64,000 bases of DNA, taken from Dromaius novaehollandiae (Eukaryota; Chordata; Aves; Casuariiformes; Dromaiidae). The stretch spans positions 18,558,501 through 18,622,500 of the forward strand of contig NC_088113.1 of assembly GCF_036370855.1 (NCBI RefSeq), in the 5' to 3' direction. The translations under genes and the position numbers were made by a program. Below the pieces are notes generated by a model that was not told where the DNA came from, did no database searches, and saw nothing but the letters and a program-made list of their open reading frames with translations. Position 1 is the stretch's first letter. Each line of letters begins with the position of its first letter. Positions 12,129 through 25,090 of this stretch are shown one piece after another.

Positions 12129-14988
12129 GTAATACCCAATTTTCTAATTCCTGCCAGAGCATTTGACTAGTGCTTTTTAGTCTGTTTAATTCAATTCTGC
12201 AAAAATATATCCTACCTTAGTGGTCTAATGAAACAAAAGATTATGGTTTTCTTCATTGTTGAAAATTCAGCCTGAGAACTTCATTATAGAATCAACTTAT
12301 CAGATTTCATCAGAGTCCTTCAGATTTAGAAAATGGACACCTGGTGAGCTCAAATATTAGATTTCCAAAACTTCTTGTACTTAGCAGCATTTTGAATAAG
12401 TTTCTTTGCAAATTAATTGGTAGTTTGATTAAATTCTTTTTTTGTGTATTCTATATGATGATTCAAGCACCCATGTGAATATGAAATGAAGAGTAAATTA
12501 GGCACACTATAGAAGCAGAACAAGAACAGGGACTGGCAATGTTCATTTTGGATTTTTTCTCTTTTGAGATTAAAGCTCTTGCCAAGTTTCACTGTCCAGA
12601 ATTTACATATCTGTGCCTCTAATACCCTAATAAACATTTGCTTTACAAAACAGCCAGACTGGAAGGTTAAATTAATAAGCACAGCCCTAGAAGATATAAT
12701 GGAGGTTACTGCCATGTCTGCAGACTTTGGTTTTCTTTTGGATTCGAAAAATAGAAACTCTTTCCATCTGACGTTTTCTGCCTGCACGCCCCTGGTTTGC
12801 CCCAAGAAGTGCCAGCCAGGAAACAAGTAACCCTCTGTTTATTCAAAACCATCTGGCCTCAAGGGTGGTGCTGGTGAGGTATGTGCTGAAAATATCTTGC
12901 CCTCTTAGATATTGTTCTTTCTTCTGCCTAACGAGCCTGACAAAAGATGGGCCAGGTAACAAATTCCCCTGAGCAGTGTCTAAATTAGTTTGGGTTCCTC
13001 CTGCTCAGTGCCGCATCTCTGACCCATCACCGAAACCATTAGGACCAGAATAAGCAGGGTTTTCCGAAGGGAAGTTCCAAAGTCATTCAAGGACAGAGGA
13101 GACCATGCCCCAAGGAGAGTTTTGGAAGGAGTCCATCCTTTTTGCTCAGGAGGGAAGCTCTAAAGCTCAAATCCCCCCTCTCCTTTTGTTTTGTCACTTA
13201 ACAGGTCATTGCCCCTGTTATCTGTGGCATCTCTCTGGCTTAGCAGGAGTCATTCTGTGTCTGCTCACCGAAAGAAATGCAAGAATGTCTAATGCCATCT
13301 GGCTGGTAAATGAAATCACCCCATCTGCAAACACCTTCCTTGTAAAGAGCCTCATCAAGAGTCCACAAATGTCTACGGAAAGACTTCATTAATTTCACTA
13401 AGGTTTTGATCCCATGCTTGGACATGGCTGCTGCTTCTGGAATTTGGCACGACATCCTGGTCCCCATGATAACTGTCTATATGTCACAAAGCATTGCCAG
13501 CACCTCAGTATCGCAGAACATTTCTTTTTAGCTGCCCAACAGCCTGGGCATCCCCAAACAGGCAAAAAATTGCCTGTCTTCCCCAAGCCTTCTGGACCAG
13601 CCCTGATGGCAGTGTAAATGCAGATAAAAAGCAGCAATCTCAGACTAGACAATAAAAACAAGTGATGTTAACTGTCCATTAAGCTTGATGAGCGGTACTT
13701 ATCTTCCTAATTAAGGCAATAATAAACTAGATTTGTGTTTGATGACTTTTACAGGTTGCCTGCCAAAACCAGTCATTTTATGTGCACTCAGCAACTGCTG
13801 TTGCTGTCAGAGCCCAGGTGCCAGGTCTGAGAGAAGCCGCCTCCTCGTGCTTATCTCCAGTCGCTTGGACTGGAAATGTTTTTTCCTCTTCCCCTTCCCA
13901 CTGCCCACCAGGATCCCCCCACGCACCGCAGATGTCACCGAGCTCCGATCCCACCCATTCAGCCACGCTAAAGCAAGCGCAGAGCTGCTGCGGCTGTGCC
14001 AGGCCTTTCGATTTGCCTAGTGAGTTGAATCTAGTGCAAAGTTGTTATCATTAAAGCCTGTTATTTTCACAACACATCTTCAACACACAGCACTTTGTCA
14101 TTTCCCTCTGTTGTTATTTCAATACTATGTGTCTGTGTGATTTATATGAATGCCGGTCTATAGTTTGTTATCCACAGGAACAGAGAATGCAAAATCAGTG
14201 TGTATCAGGGCTTTCCAACTGAAACAGAAACACCATGTTCTTGGCAAAGGCATAGAGGAAAGAGAAGAATGAAAATGGGGGCTGTAGGAATACCTGACTC
14301 CCACCTCTGCTTGGATACTTAGTGTGCTATTAAAAAGGGCAGTTATCCCTTTTTTCCGTTTGTTCATTTGTGCAAAACTGAGATGTTCTTACCTGCAAAG
14401 CACCTGAAGCTCCTTTACTTGTCTATCATTATGCATTTTTAATTATTACAATTTATTTTAAAATCTTGTTAGGAGATTTTGTTTTCCACAAGTTGTTTGT
14501 GGGATAAACTAGAGAAGCTGCTTTAGGACAGGTTTCTTACCAGTAAGAGTCCAGAAGGACCAGCAACGCAATCCTCTGTGACCAGATAATTCATAAGAAA
14601 TAATAACACCCCAGAATCCAGGCCCTGCTCTTCCCAGCAGAGGTGTTCCTAAAACAAATCTCCTCCAAACAATTTGTCGCCTCTTGTGGAAGGCCCAGAC
14701 CATTCATTTGAGAAACCTTTGCAGCTCTCTCATAAACCAGTTTCCTGAAGCTTTTGCACCCACTGTTCCTCACATCATTCCCTTTGGCACGCAGAGAGGA
14801 GGGTGCAACAGTGACCTCTGAAATTCCAAGACACCCGGCTGTATCCGTCAGGAAGGACAAGTTGTGAGGAGTCAGTCCAGGGGCAGGTGTCACTGGGAAT
14901 GGGAAAGCCTGCTGCTACAAAAACAATTGCACCTCTAGGGGCTGTTTCCAAATGACTGCTAATGCAACAAAGGGAACTAAAAATAAGT

Positions 14989-15004
14989 GTTTTGCATGCA
15001 AAAC
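14989..15004. repeat. Perfect 16-bp palindrome
   Basis: GTTTTGCATGCAAAAC equals its own reverse complement. It contains overlapping TTTGCAT and ATGCAAA octamer-like halves in opposite orientation. Confidence 0.95.
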
Positions 15005-15820
15005 AGCAGTCACAGGCAGTTCCACTTAAATGCTGTGAAACCAAATATTTCCCACTTATAATTACAGCCCATAATGGCATTTCCTAAAGGATTGTACTGG
15101 GCTGCTGACACAGACTAGAAGTGAATTAGATAGTCCCAGCAAAGCTTGATGTCCTAAGAGTTGCTAGAAGAATCATTTAGGCAAAATGGTTCCCCGAATA
15201 GCCTGCTCTCCTCTTGCAGAAACGAGGCAGTAACCCACCTCCAGTGTGATTTGGCTGCTTCTCTTCTTGCTGTTTCCTTGCCTGATAAGCTCAGAGAAAC
15301 ACAAGAGTATTCAGACACAAATTCTAATAAACTTGCTCACAGGCTTACAATTAAGAATGTGTGGGATTAATTATATACGAGAAGTTATACATCATGAATT
15401 GGAGACATGGGGTATTATGGTAAGAAGAAAATCACAGAAAATCAGATAAATTGTATTCATTAGAGTAGGGAAGGATAGCATGTAATCATTATTTTTACTG
15501 CATTTCATCAATGCCAGAAAGGTTGCCATTAGCACCTCTCTTGCAGCTTCTATTTCAAAAATTAATTCTGCACATATCATAGGGTTGTTGGACAAACTCA
15601 CCTCTGCCATCTTAAACTAACCCAGCACCACTAATGTTACTACTTCTAAACCTTAACAAAACTGCTTCTTGTCTGTCACAGATGCTCTTTTGCTTTATGA
15701 GAAGTTTAAGGAAAATTTTTACAGAGAATAAAATCCTAGTTCAAGGTCACTAGTGAAAGTTTTTTTTTTTTTCTCACCTAGTTCCTCAGATCTGGCATTT
15801 TTAACACGTCTTTTAATGCC

Positions 15821-15865
15821 TAGACAGCTTACCTGTCTAGCTGTTATAGACAGTTTACCTGTCTA
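15821..15865. repeat. Tandem pair of identical-stem hairpins
   Basis: TAGACAG-CTTAC-CTGTCTA (15821-15839) and TAGACAG-TTTAC-CTGTCTA (15847-15865) are two 7-bp perfect stems with 5-base loops, separated by 7 bases. They are followed by a further inverted repeat, GTGTAA G TTTACAC type, near 15870-15885. Confidence 0.9.
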
Positions 15866-17640
15866 CAGGTGTAAGTTTACACTTACAGCTATATGACTGT
15901 TAGCTCCACGCCAGTCTGTCTTCCTAGTGGTAGATTCAAGCATGGGGACTAAACACCAGATCTTTTCTGACTTTAGGGAAATTTGATTCCAAACCCAAAC
16001 TGCATGGCTGAAATCTATCCCAGCAAGAATATAATCCAGAATATAAATCCAGACTATAATTGAGTAAACTAGGCATTTGGATTTGCATCCCACATTACCT
16101 TTTGTGCCTCAGTCTCACCACTTCAAATCAGTGAACAATCATATTCACTGAATACAAGCTAGTCACAGTGGATGCAGAGACAAGACAGATAACAGGGTAT
16201 ACTAAAAACTACCTTCAGTCTGGATTAATTTAACAGGTCACGGTCCTCAGAGTGGGGAGTTGGTAACCTGTGAGAAGAATAGAGAACAACACCATTCATG
16301 CTAGAAAGCATTGCCCGTACTCTGCTCCATCATGTACAAAGTTCAAAGGTATGTAGGTGTTAACAGAGCTAATTCTTCAGACATGAGAAGAATGGTGTTG
16401 CAGAAGGAAAGAAATGAAACTCTGGGAGAACTTTAAAATGCACTGGGTTTCAGGAGGTTTCATGCAGGCATCCAATCATCCACTATCACCAGCAGGACTA
16501 CATTTAACTGCTTGACAGTTCTCAAAAGGAAACTACTCTTGCTTATGTTTAAGCCTATGTTTAATTATTTGCAATATTATATAGTATTTTGAAAGAAGGA
16601 AAAAACTGTCAGAGCATATAAAGAAGTAAAGTAACTACTTTGCATCAACCTTTGGTTGCACCCATTCCTGAAGAGGACCTGAATTTGTAAGCCCTGTAAG
16701 CTCTGAAAACCATGTAATCACGGGGTCAAGCCATGAGGATTAAAAAGAGAGTTTTCATTCTGAGGCTGAATGCAAATGTCCCCAAACCTAATGATGTTTC
16801 TGAAGAACATTCAGGTTTCCAGGTGTTGACACCAACAGAGCTTACAAAGCAGCAAAAAGACAGCTGCTTCCATCCAAACATCAGTTTGAGACCTAATACT
16901 TGATCCCACTTATCTTAATTATAACCTTTCATTAACTGTCTAAAGAAAAAACAATTATAATATAATCTCTTGGCAGAAGACTCAATTCAACAGTAAACTG
17001 AAGAAAAAAATCAAGACTCACAATGCAATAATAGTCATAATGAAAAGCTTTTTCCCTCAGCTGCTCTGTAATTATAATAGGTCACAAAGTTATAAAATTA
17101 TATTATCCTAAATAATGATCAGTGATATTTTGCAATGTAAATAGCAATTGTTATTCCGTATTGAAAATTAAAATGAATAGCTAATTTAGGGCTTGGTGAC
17201 AGGAGAAGTTTCTTGTATTACGACATGTCATGGATATTAATATCTCTTCTTAATAGGGTTTTAAATTTTTTTATTGTCTTGCCATCTGAGATATTTGAGG
17301 AACACAGCCAAAAGATCTCTCAAGCCTGTCTCATTTTCTGGGCAATTTAAATGTCCTGGATAGTCCTTGCCCTATTGTAAATCCACTGAAACTGCTGACA
17401 GGATACCAGCGTGGTCCACAAGGAGATTTTCATCTCTCTCTCATACATTTTGCAACCCTGCATCTGGAGCTGGACTTGGATACAAAACTGGCCAAAAGAG
17501 CAAATATCTAAGTATGAGGGTTTGAATTAGATCTGCTTGTAATGCATAAAAGTAGGATAAACCAAGAAAGCATTGTGTAAATCAAGTAGTTACTTGGTAT
17601 GAGCTGTACTCTCATACAGGTACAGCATCTCTTTCTGTTT

Positions 17641-17717
17641 GCACCAGTGTGAATCAGGAGTAATTCCAGTGACTGTATTTAGTATATTTAGTCTGGTGTA
17701 ATAAAACATGAGATCAT
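17641..17717 (+). repeat. Ancient amniote interspersed-repeat fragment
   Basis: GCACCAGTGTGAATCAGGAG followed by TAATTCCAGTGACTG and, later, CTGGTGTAATAAAACATGAG matches a repeat tail common in birds and reptiles (CACCAGTGTAAATCAGGAGT, AACTCCAGTGAAGTC, CTGGTGTAA). It is diverged but recognisable over most of its length. The family name is not certain to me. Confidence 0.6.
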
Positions 17718-18924
17718 CATCATGCTTGACTGTCATTTAAAGTGCTGTACATTCCTAACTAAAGAGTAAAGGGAGTAGCATATGCTATATATTCATTGTT
17801 CCAATAAGTTTGTGATTTTCATTTGCTGGAAAAGTGTTTATCAAAAACTTCCTATTATGAAGCAAATGGCTCTTGAAAAGAACTGAAATATCTAAAAGCT
17901 AAAAGAAACTTCAGATTTGCTGGAAACCTAACACTACAGTCAGGAGCTTCAAATACCCATTGTCAAAGTTAGTTTTACAAATTGATCTGGAAGACAAGTA
18001 CAAAGGCACCTAATCGGCAATTATATCTAATAAAACCAGTCAGAAGAGCACAGCTTTGAATGAGCCCATCTTGATCATAGTGCAAGTAAATAGAAAGTGT
18101 TCTGAATTTGAACAAATCAGACAAAATCCCATTAGGCTGCAGAATATAAGGTAGTATACAGAAGTGAATGGAGGCAATAGGGGAAAAAATGGAAGATGAA
18201 AGAGGATTATTTTTCCTAACAACTGAGCTAACTTGTCCCAAGAAGTGTAACACAAAAAATTTCCAAGTGGTGAATGCAGCTTATTGTGTTCTTCAGTTCC
18301 TCTTCCACAACAGATTTCAGATGTTGAGGAAAATTCATCAGTTCTCTCTAAAATTCCTACCTAAATTGAAGATAAATCACTTTTCTGCATGTGGATACAG
18401 CAGCAGCAGCACACCTTTTACCTGAAGCTATTTTGTAAGGGTGGAAAGATCCCCCTTTCATCCCACCATTGATCAAGGAGAACATTCAGATGGAACCAAT
18501 TAGACTCATTCCAAATGGAGAGAAATTAAGTGAATGCATTAGTAAGACCCTTAAAAACACTTTTTAAAACTGCCATATAAAAAATGGGGATACACTGCCA
18601 CCCTTCTTGCTGTGTCCATGTATGAAAGCCAACACAGATCATCACAGCTGGATCCTGTAGGAAAGGCAGTAGCAAATGAAGTGTTATCTTGTGCAGGACT
18701 AGAGCTTCTGGAATAAGAATAACACCAAAATCATTTCTGAGGAAGAAAGTCACACAGCAGTAAAAGCATAGCAGTCTTGTTAGTCCCAGGGCTATGTCCA
18801 CATTCATGTTCTATCACTTTCATGATGAAAATCCTTCCCATAGAAAAGAATTATGAAACCAGTTTAAAGGAGATCATTTAACAAAGGCAGTGAATAACTC
18901 AGCATTTAAAATTTGCTGCATACT

Positions 18925-19431
18925 TTATTTTTCCACCCCATATTTTAGGTCTTTCTCCTCTTTGACTAGTGAGCATTTGGCTTTCAGGATGAGCAATAAA
19001 AGGGAGGAGAGTACAGCCAGATAGAGGGAAAAAAACTGACAGCAGGAGAAAGAAAGACAAGCATAAAAGGGAATTTCTGTAAAATTCAGCTGATAAGTAG
19101 ATTTGGTGGAAGGCTCTTGTGCTCGACAGAGCTGGATGATTTTGTCCTCTGATCGAGGTTGGGTGGTTCTTCTAAGGTCGTACGACTCTTTAAAAGCATC
19201 AAACAAAACACTGGCAGATGCAAATACTTTTCTAAACTTAAATGGTAAATATTTTCTAGTGGAGACTTGAAAAATTGCGGTGATTATGTTTAACATCAGC
19301 AAAAGTAGAGAGCACTTCAGATAACAGCTTTCAGGGAGGGGAAATAAAACATTGAGAATAAAGCCATGGTTTTCATCTTGTAAATATTTATTATCATTGC
19401 ATGAATAGATCAGAATTCTGGTGTGCAACAT
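18925..19431 (-). other. Unrecognised 168-codon open frame in AT-rich DNA
   Basis: A minus-strand frame of 168 codons lies in a region of low GC, where stops should be frequent. The product is rich in Leu, Phe, Ser and Cys with a hydrophobic segment near the C-terminal end, and no domain is recognisable. There is no promoter, splice or homology evidence, so it is most likely chance. Confidence 0.12.
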
Positions 19432-20271
19432 TAATAGGAGTTATTATGGTTCACCTGAGCCCCAAATTTCCTGCTGTTAAATCAAAATGCATTTTATTAT
19501 TATTATTTTCTTAAACACGTTATACACTATTACATGGCAAGATATGTAGGGGTTCCACATGAACCTTCATCTGCTTCTAAGGGTGAATGAAATGAAAAAG
19601 AAAAACTTTTGAAAACCAGAGATAGAGTGTGACTGAGTAATTCCTATGTCAGGACAGCTGGTAAACCTAGGGCTAATTTAATGCATCTAAAGTTACCACA
19701 AAAAAATTCTGGGTTTTGATATCTCTTAGCCACAGCAGCAAAGAGCTGGGAAAAGAGCTGTGTACTGAAAAACATGGAGTCAGTTCTGATGAATAGCAAG
19801 TCTGGCAAATATACATTAAGGACATCAAATTTTCCTTTAAAAGTTCACAGTCTCTAAAATACAAAGTGCTTAGGTACCTGATTTGAGGCATGTAATTTAA
19901 CAAAAAGATCCTTCGACCAGAGTGACAACAATAGTTAATAAATGCATTGATTTTGTGTGAATGTAGGGTCAGCTTTGCCTCTATCCCACCCAGACAGATA
20001 AAGAGAGACCTTGGAAAATGTGAAAACTAGGCAGCGAGGGCAGATTAAAAGAAAGAAGGACTCTTATCCTCCTTATTTCTTTGTCCATGCAGTAGCATCT
20101 TGCATGTGCTATAGGACCTCCAGGGCCTAAGATTTACAGATAGGCCTAAAGTGATCCAGAGCATCCGAGAGCTCTGATGGTCCCTAGGTTGTTAATGTTC
20201 ATCTCCAACTCCAAAAGGACCATCTGTAGCAAACAGTACTCCTCTACCCTCTGCTCCTAATGGCTTCCTAA

Positions 20272-20324
20272 GGGCTGATCTAAAGTCTTCCGAAGCAAGG
20301 AGAAAGTCTCCCACAGGCATCAGG
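20272..20324 (+). repeat. Ancient amniote interspersed-repeat fragment
   Basis: GGGCTGATCTAAAGTCTTCC followed by GAAGCAAGGAGAAAGTCTCC and CACAGGCATCAGG parallels a common bird/reptile repeat (CCTGATCCAAAGCCCATTGA, AGTCAATGGAAAGACTCCCA, TTGACTTCAG). It is diverged, and the family name is uncertain. Confidence 0.5.
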
Positions 20325-23300
20325 ACATTCTGTATCAGCATTCCCTTTGGGCAGTGAAGGTCCTTTTCTATACAATAATGTAAGAGAAGTGTGAGTAATT
20401 CAGATCATCAGCAAAGAGGGTTTTAAGAATGGAATTAGAGCGAGAGATAACTGATTACTCCCTCTTGGACCAGAGGATGAGTCAGTAGAACCAGGATGTG
20501 TAGATGGTATCTACAGGCAGCCTAAGCATTCCATGCACCTGAGCATCAGCCACCTATGTCTCATCCTCTTGTTCCAATATATAAAGAAATATTAAGTGGG
20601 CTTTTAAAAGCATGCTCCCCCCACACACATTATAAAATCACAAAAGATATTTTTTGTGTAAGTTTCTCATATAGCTACATGATGAAGTTACCTATCATGA
20701 AAGCAATTTGGGCCTTCCTACCATTTAGAAAATTGCTTACATCTGATACTTTACCTCTGATACTGTGTCAAGGAGCATAAAGCCTGCGTGAATGGCTGAG
20801 GCAATTGAGAAATCCTGCATATGGGGAAGAAGTTCTCTCTCCTTCCAAAAAGCATACAGTTGCAGCTTGCTGGTGAAAGCTGTGAAATGGGCTAACTGGT
20901 TTTGTCACTAACATGATTATGCAAAGTATACTGTAGTAATAGTGCTGCCCTGCCATCACTTTTAATGGCATCTGCTCTCTTTCAATTTTATGTAATTTTC
21001 ATTGAATTTTGGTCTGTCAGGTTGCCCTGCCACAGAATTCATGTGAAAATGAGATCCTTATTTTAAGTAAGTGAAACAGTTGAAGGAAGAGGAAGTGTTA
21101 AGGCTGCTATCCATTATGCAAAAGGGAGGAAGATTATTGCAGAAATGCAAAAAGATAAAATGGATTTAAATGTGCAAGTTTCAGTTACAGCCATTCCAGA
21201 AGGAAAATTAGGCTATTCTAAAGAAGAGGCCTGTAAATCACAGCTGGCCTTGGAACACTCTAACATATGTTTTCACGTGGGATTTATGATATATGTGTAA
21301 AATTGCTTACAGATGTGACCCAGCAAAAAATGTCCTCTGCTATGAGTCTTGGTTGGAGTTTGGAGTTAACACTCCTGCTAGTTTTAAATAGTAAGTTTGG
21401 GGTAAAGGTTACTGAGCAAAATAAATAACTGATAAAGAAGTACCAGCAAAACTTTCAGGTGGACAGTGATCTTAGCAGAGTGGTAGAACACATGGAGCAA
21501 GTCAGCCTGTATTAATCCACTACAGACTCTCCCATCACCAATAGCACAGCATAATTACGTAGTACTTCTGGTAGGAAACAGTGCAGAAGGTAGTAATTAA
21601 AATTGTGGAGTGCAGTAAAGAACTACTGATCCAGTGAGAAGGTTTACGCAATTAAATCTCTAATGAAGATAATGTACATAATTTCATAAACTTCTTAAGC
21701 AATAGCTTATTGGTGTCATTAACTTTTACATTAACTTATATCAGCTCTGCGCTGCTTAGAAAAGCACTGAGTTATGGCATATAAGCAGCAACACACTGCA
21801 ATGAAGTTCTGCCTGCTGAATCAGAAAACAAAAAGTCACTAAGTGTATCACTTCATAACAAGAAGCATTGCATGTGTTTCCTTGATAATGTTAACTGTAT
21901 CTGTTCCTTTTTACAGTGTTGCCAGCAAATTTGGTTATTTTTTAATAGAGCATGATTTTACAGTGAACACAGAAGTATTAAAAGAAAGAACTTCCGCAAA
22001 GGACCATTTGGGCTAATGTAAATCAGTGCACATTAGAAATCCTGAATTCTGACTGAGCAGAAATCACAAACAAATTGAGTTTGAATGCCAGCTCTACCCT
22101 CTTATGGGTATTGAAAACATCCTAGAAGTGCTGTGAGCTAATCAGTAGTCTCAGCTTAAAAAGAGGTTGCAGAAGAAATAAACTTATCAGTTAAAATGGC
22201 AAGCAAGATCCTCACTCTGGCTGAAGCCTTATTATTGAGATAAACAGGCCAAAGTATTACAAGGGGCAGAAAGAGGAAAAAAACAGTGTTCCCTTAATGA
22301 AGGCATTGTAGATGACACAAAGTCTTCCAGAGATTCCCTCTGCAAACATTGCACGCTGGCAAAGGGGACTAGAGGTAGGATACATATATATCTGCATTAT
22401 ACTGTCCAGTAAAAACGTTAAGTACTGCTATAATGAGCAGGAAAACCCAGGAAGGCTGCCTTAATAAAGACAAATTCCCCCCCCATGCGTGGCTTGCATC
22501 TGCCTTCCAGCCTTAGGAGGTGCTGTGGCACCACAGGCACATGTGCAGCCTGCGATAGCTTAGGGCTTCCTCCACAAGTGACGATGCTAGGCAGAAAATG
22601 GCTGAACAAATTGGATGACAGACTATCTTTGACAAGAAAGATGGGATTTAAGAAAGCATTCCTTATATTTAAGTAATACATTTGTATAGAGATGTCAGCC
22701 ACAACAGTGTTGTCTGCAGCTTTTTTAAAAAAAGTATTTATTTGAGCTTTTTTCCTCCTAAGACAGACTAGGCATGCGAGTGGCGAAAACTGATGTCTCG
22801 CTGGCCAGGAAGAGGAAACATTTCCATGCTTCAAATCGAATCGAAATACTTTATATTTCTTCTATGACTTCATGGGTATTTCTGTGCTGTTTTAGACGTA
22901 ATTATCGGTTCTGAGATTTGTACCATGAAGTGCGCAGCTTTAAGCAACATATAGCATTTATTTTATTATCAGGTATCTGTATAAGGCTATAATTAGACAA
23001 AGACCTAGAATGACAGTTATGCTACAGCTGAGTTTTGTATCTTGTCTTTTAGAAAAAGACCAAACTTCCAAGTCCGCTTGTGAAAGGGATTTTTTCATTC
23101 TGGAGATAGATGAGTCAGTTTACAGCAAGTGCTTTGGGAAGAAAATTAACAAGAGATTGGTGCCTGACAAGATGCCTTGCAAAAATTCTCTGAAAGAAAG
23201 TCTTGCCATTCAACAGGTAAGGCACAACTGGAAATAGTGTTGTGATATTTCACTACATCAGACAAGTTCAGACTTTCATTGACAAGTTACTCATCTTGGT

Positions 23301-24969
23301 CCTGAATGGTACTGCTGACATATCTTCATTGCAAGTCAAATTTCAAACTAAGCTGTAGCTACCATAGCTTTCTGTAACCACAACATTGCTGCAGCAGCAG
23401 TTTGTTCCTAATACGCTACTGTTTGCCAGTGCATTGGATCCATCCTAGGAAGCAATCTTAAACATCACCAAAATGCTGTATCCTGCAGAATGAAGCTGCA
23501 GGGTACTTGTGAATACTTCCAGGTACTCAAAGTAGAAATGCAAAATTGGGCCCTGACATAATCTCCCAAATCACCAACTTGCATATTTTCCTCAAGGTTT
23601 GAATGTGCCTAAAGGTACTTTGTGAAAATCTGCTGCCACCCTCCGCCACAGTGAAAGGCTGAGTGTAAAGTGCTGCTGTCATTTAATTGTCAGGTAGTCA
23701 GCTTTAGTGCTTGTCTGTTGTCCTTCTGAAGTCTCTGCATGTTTATGCAGTTTCATTTTTTATTTTTAAGAGTAGTATTTTTGTTTTGAAAGATGAACAA
23801 AAAATAATGTCTCAGAAAAAAACGACCTGGAGAATCCTGATTGCAACACTGAAATTGCCAAGGGAATCCCAGTAGAACTGTATGAACCGGGTGGGATAGC
23901 ATGGCTTTAATTTGGTATGCAGTTTAAGTGCAATCAATAAAAATCACCTTCAATAAAGCATGCTATTATGTCTTCTGGTTCTGATTTGTGATAGCATTAA
24001 TGAGCTAATTCTTGTGCTCTCCTTAAACTGGTTCATCCTAAATTCACTGGTTGTTCTTTATGCTTCTTTGCAAGCCTAGGACTTGATGGATTTATTAAAC
24101 GAAAAAATCAGCAAGATGGCTTTTCCTTTCCCACTCCCCACTCTGCACTGGGATGCTATTTTGAAAGCTTAACAGCAGCAGTAATGAACGCCTCTGTGCG
24201 TGCTTAGAGATGATTATGTGCAGTGTTTTCAATCTATTTTTCCAAGGCTTGCCATCTGATGCCCATCTTATATCTAGCCTCTCTCTGCTGGGAGAACGAG
24301 CACAACAGATCACAAGGGAAAAGTTCAGTTCAAGAACATATGTTTCAGCAAATAGAATGTACCCTCTGTCTGCCAGCTGCTTCCCTCTTCTTTGCTGTGT
24401 TTTTTGTTTTTTTCCCCCCTTACTTTGAATTAAGTGACATATTTTTGCCCCTGTAAGAAGCCATGGAGGCCTGGTCTGAAAGTGAACTCCCTGTTCAGTG
24501 TTCCTGTTTGAAACACTGAAATACACCTGTTTGCTAAGAACTTGGGTAACTGGAAGAAAACTGGAGAATATGTCCCAGCTGTCAGCTGGAAGAGGCAGTG
24601 CTGCTCTAAAAGGCAGGATGATAGGACTCAGATCAGCTCAGAATTCCTCTTTTCAGGAGGAAATGAGAAAGGATCTCATTTTTGGAAATACTGAAATATG
24701 TCATGGCACTGAGATCGCTTCTCTTGTAGGAGTGTTTACTGAACTGAGAGTAATTTGGTGTAGGACTGGGCCCAAAATTCATTAAAAAGGTGCATGTACT
24801 TGAGCATGTAAAAACTATGTATGGGCATAACACATTACTCTGCCTGTCACTAAGAAAAAGCAGCTTTGGCTAGTGAAGAACACCCAGCATTAGGCGGCAG
24901 TGACTTCTGAGTGCACACGTCAGCTCTAACACTGAGCCCTGTCCATGGTCTCAAGAAAACTGTCTGACA

Positions 24970-25090
24970 GCTCTGTTTCTCGGCTTCTGTAAAATAAAGC
25001 TGGTAACGCTGTCCAAAGGTCTCATGAGGTTTCATTTACCTATATCTGAAAAATTCTTTGAGATTCTATGCTGAAGATATCCTAAAAATA
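24970..25090 (+). repeat. Ancient MIR/L3-type repeat fragment
   Basis: CTCTGTTTCTCGGCTTCTGT, AAAATAAAGCTGGTAAC, CTCATGAGGTTTCATT, ATTCTTTGAGATTCTATGCT and GAAGATATCC follow, in order, the widespread amniote repeat with CTGTTTCCTCATCTGTAAAA, GGGTTGTGAGG and CTTTGAGATCCT. Agreement over about 120 bases in the right order makes this the best-supported old repeat in the window. Confidence 0.65.

Larger units (their letters stand above)
10090..18900. other. Gene-poor intergenic sequence, second part
   Basis: No gene is recognised. The region is AT-rich, increasingly so after 15 kb. It contains a hairpin at 12111-12128, a 16-bp palindrome at 14989-15004, a pair of hairpins at 15821-15865 and an ancient repeat fragment at 17641-17717. 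Confidence 0.7.
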
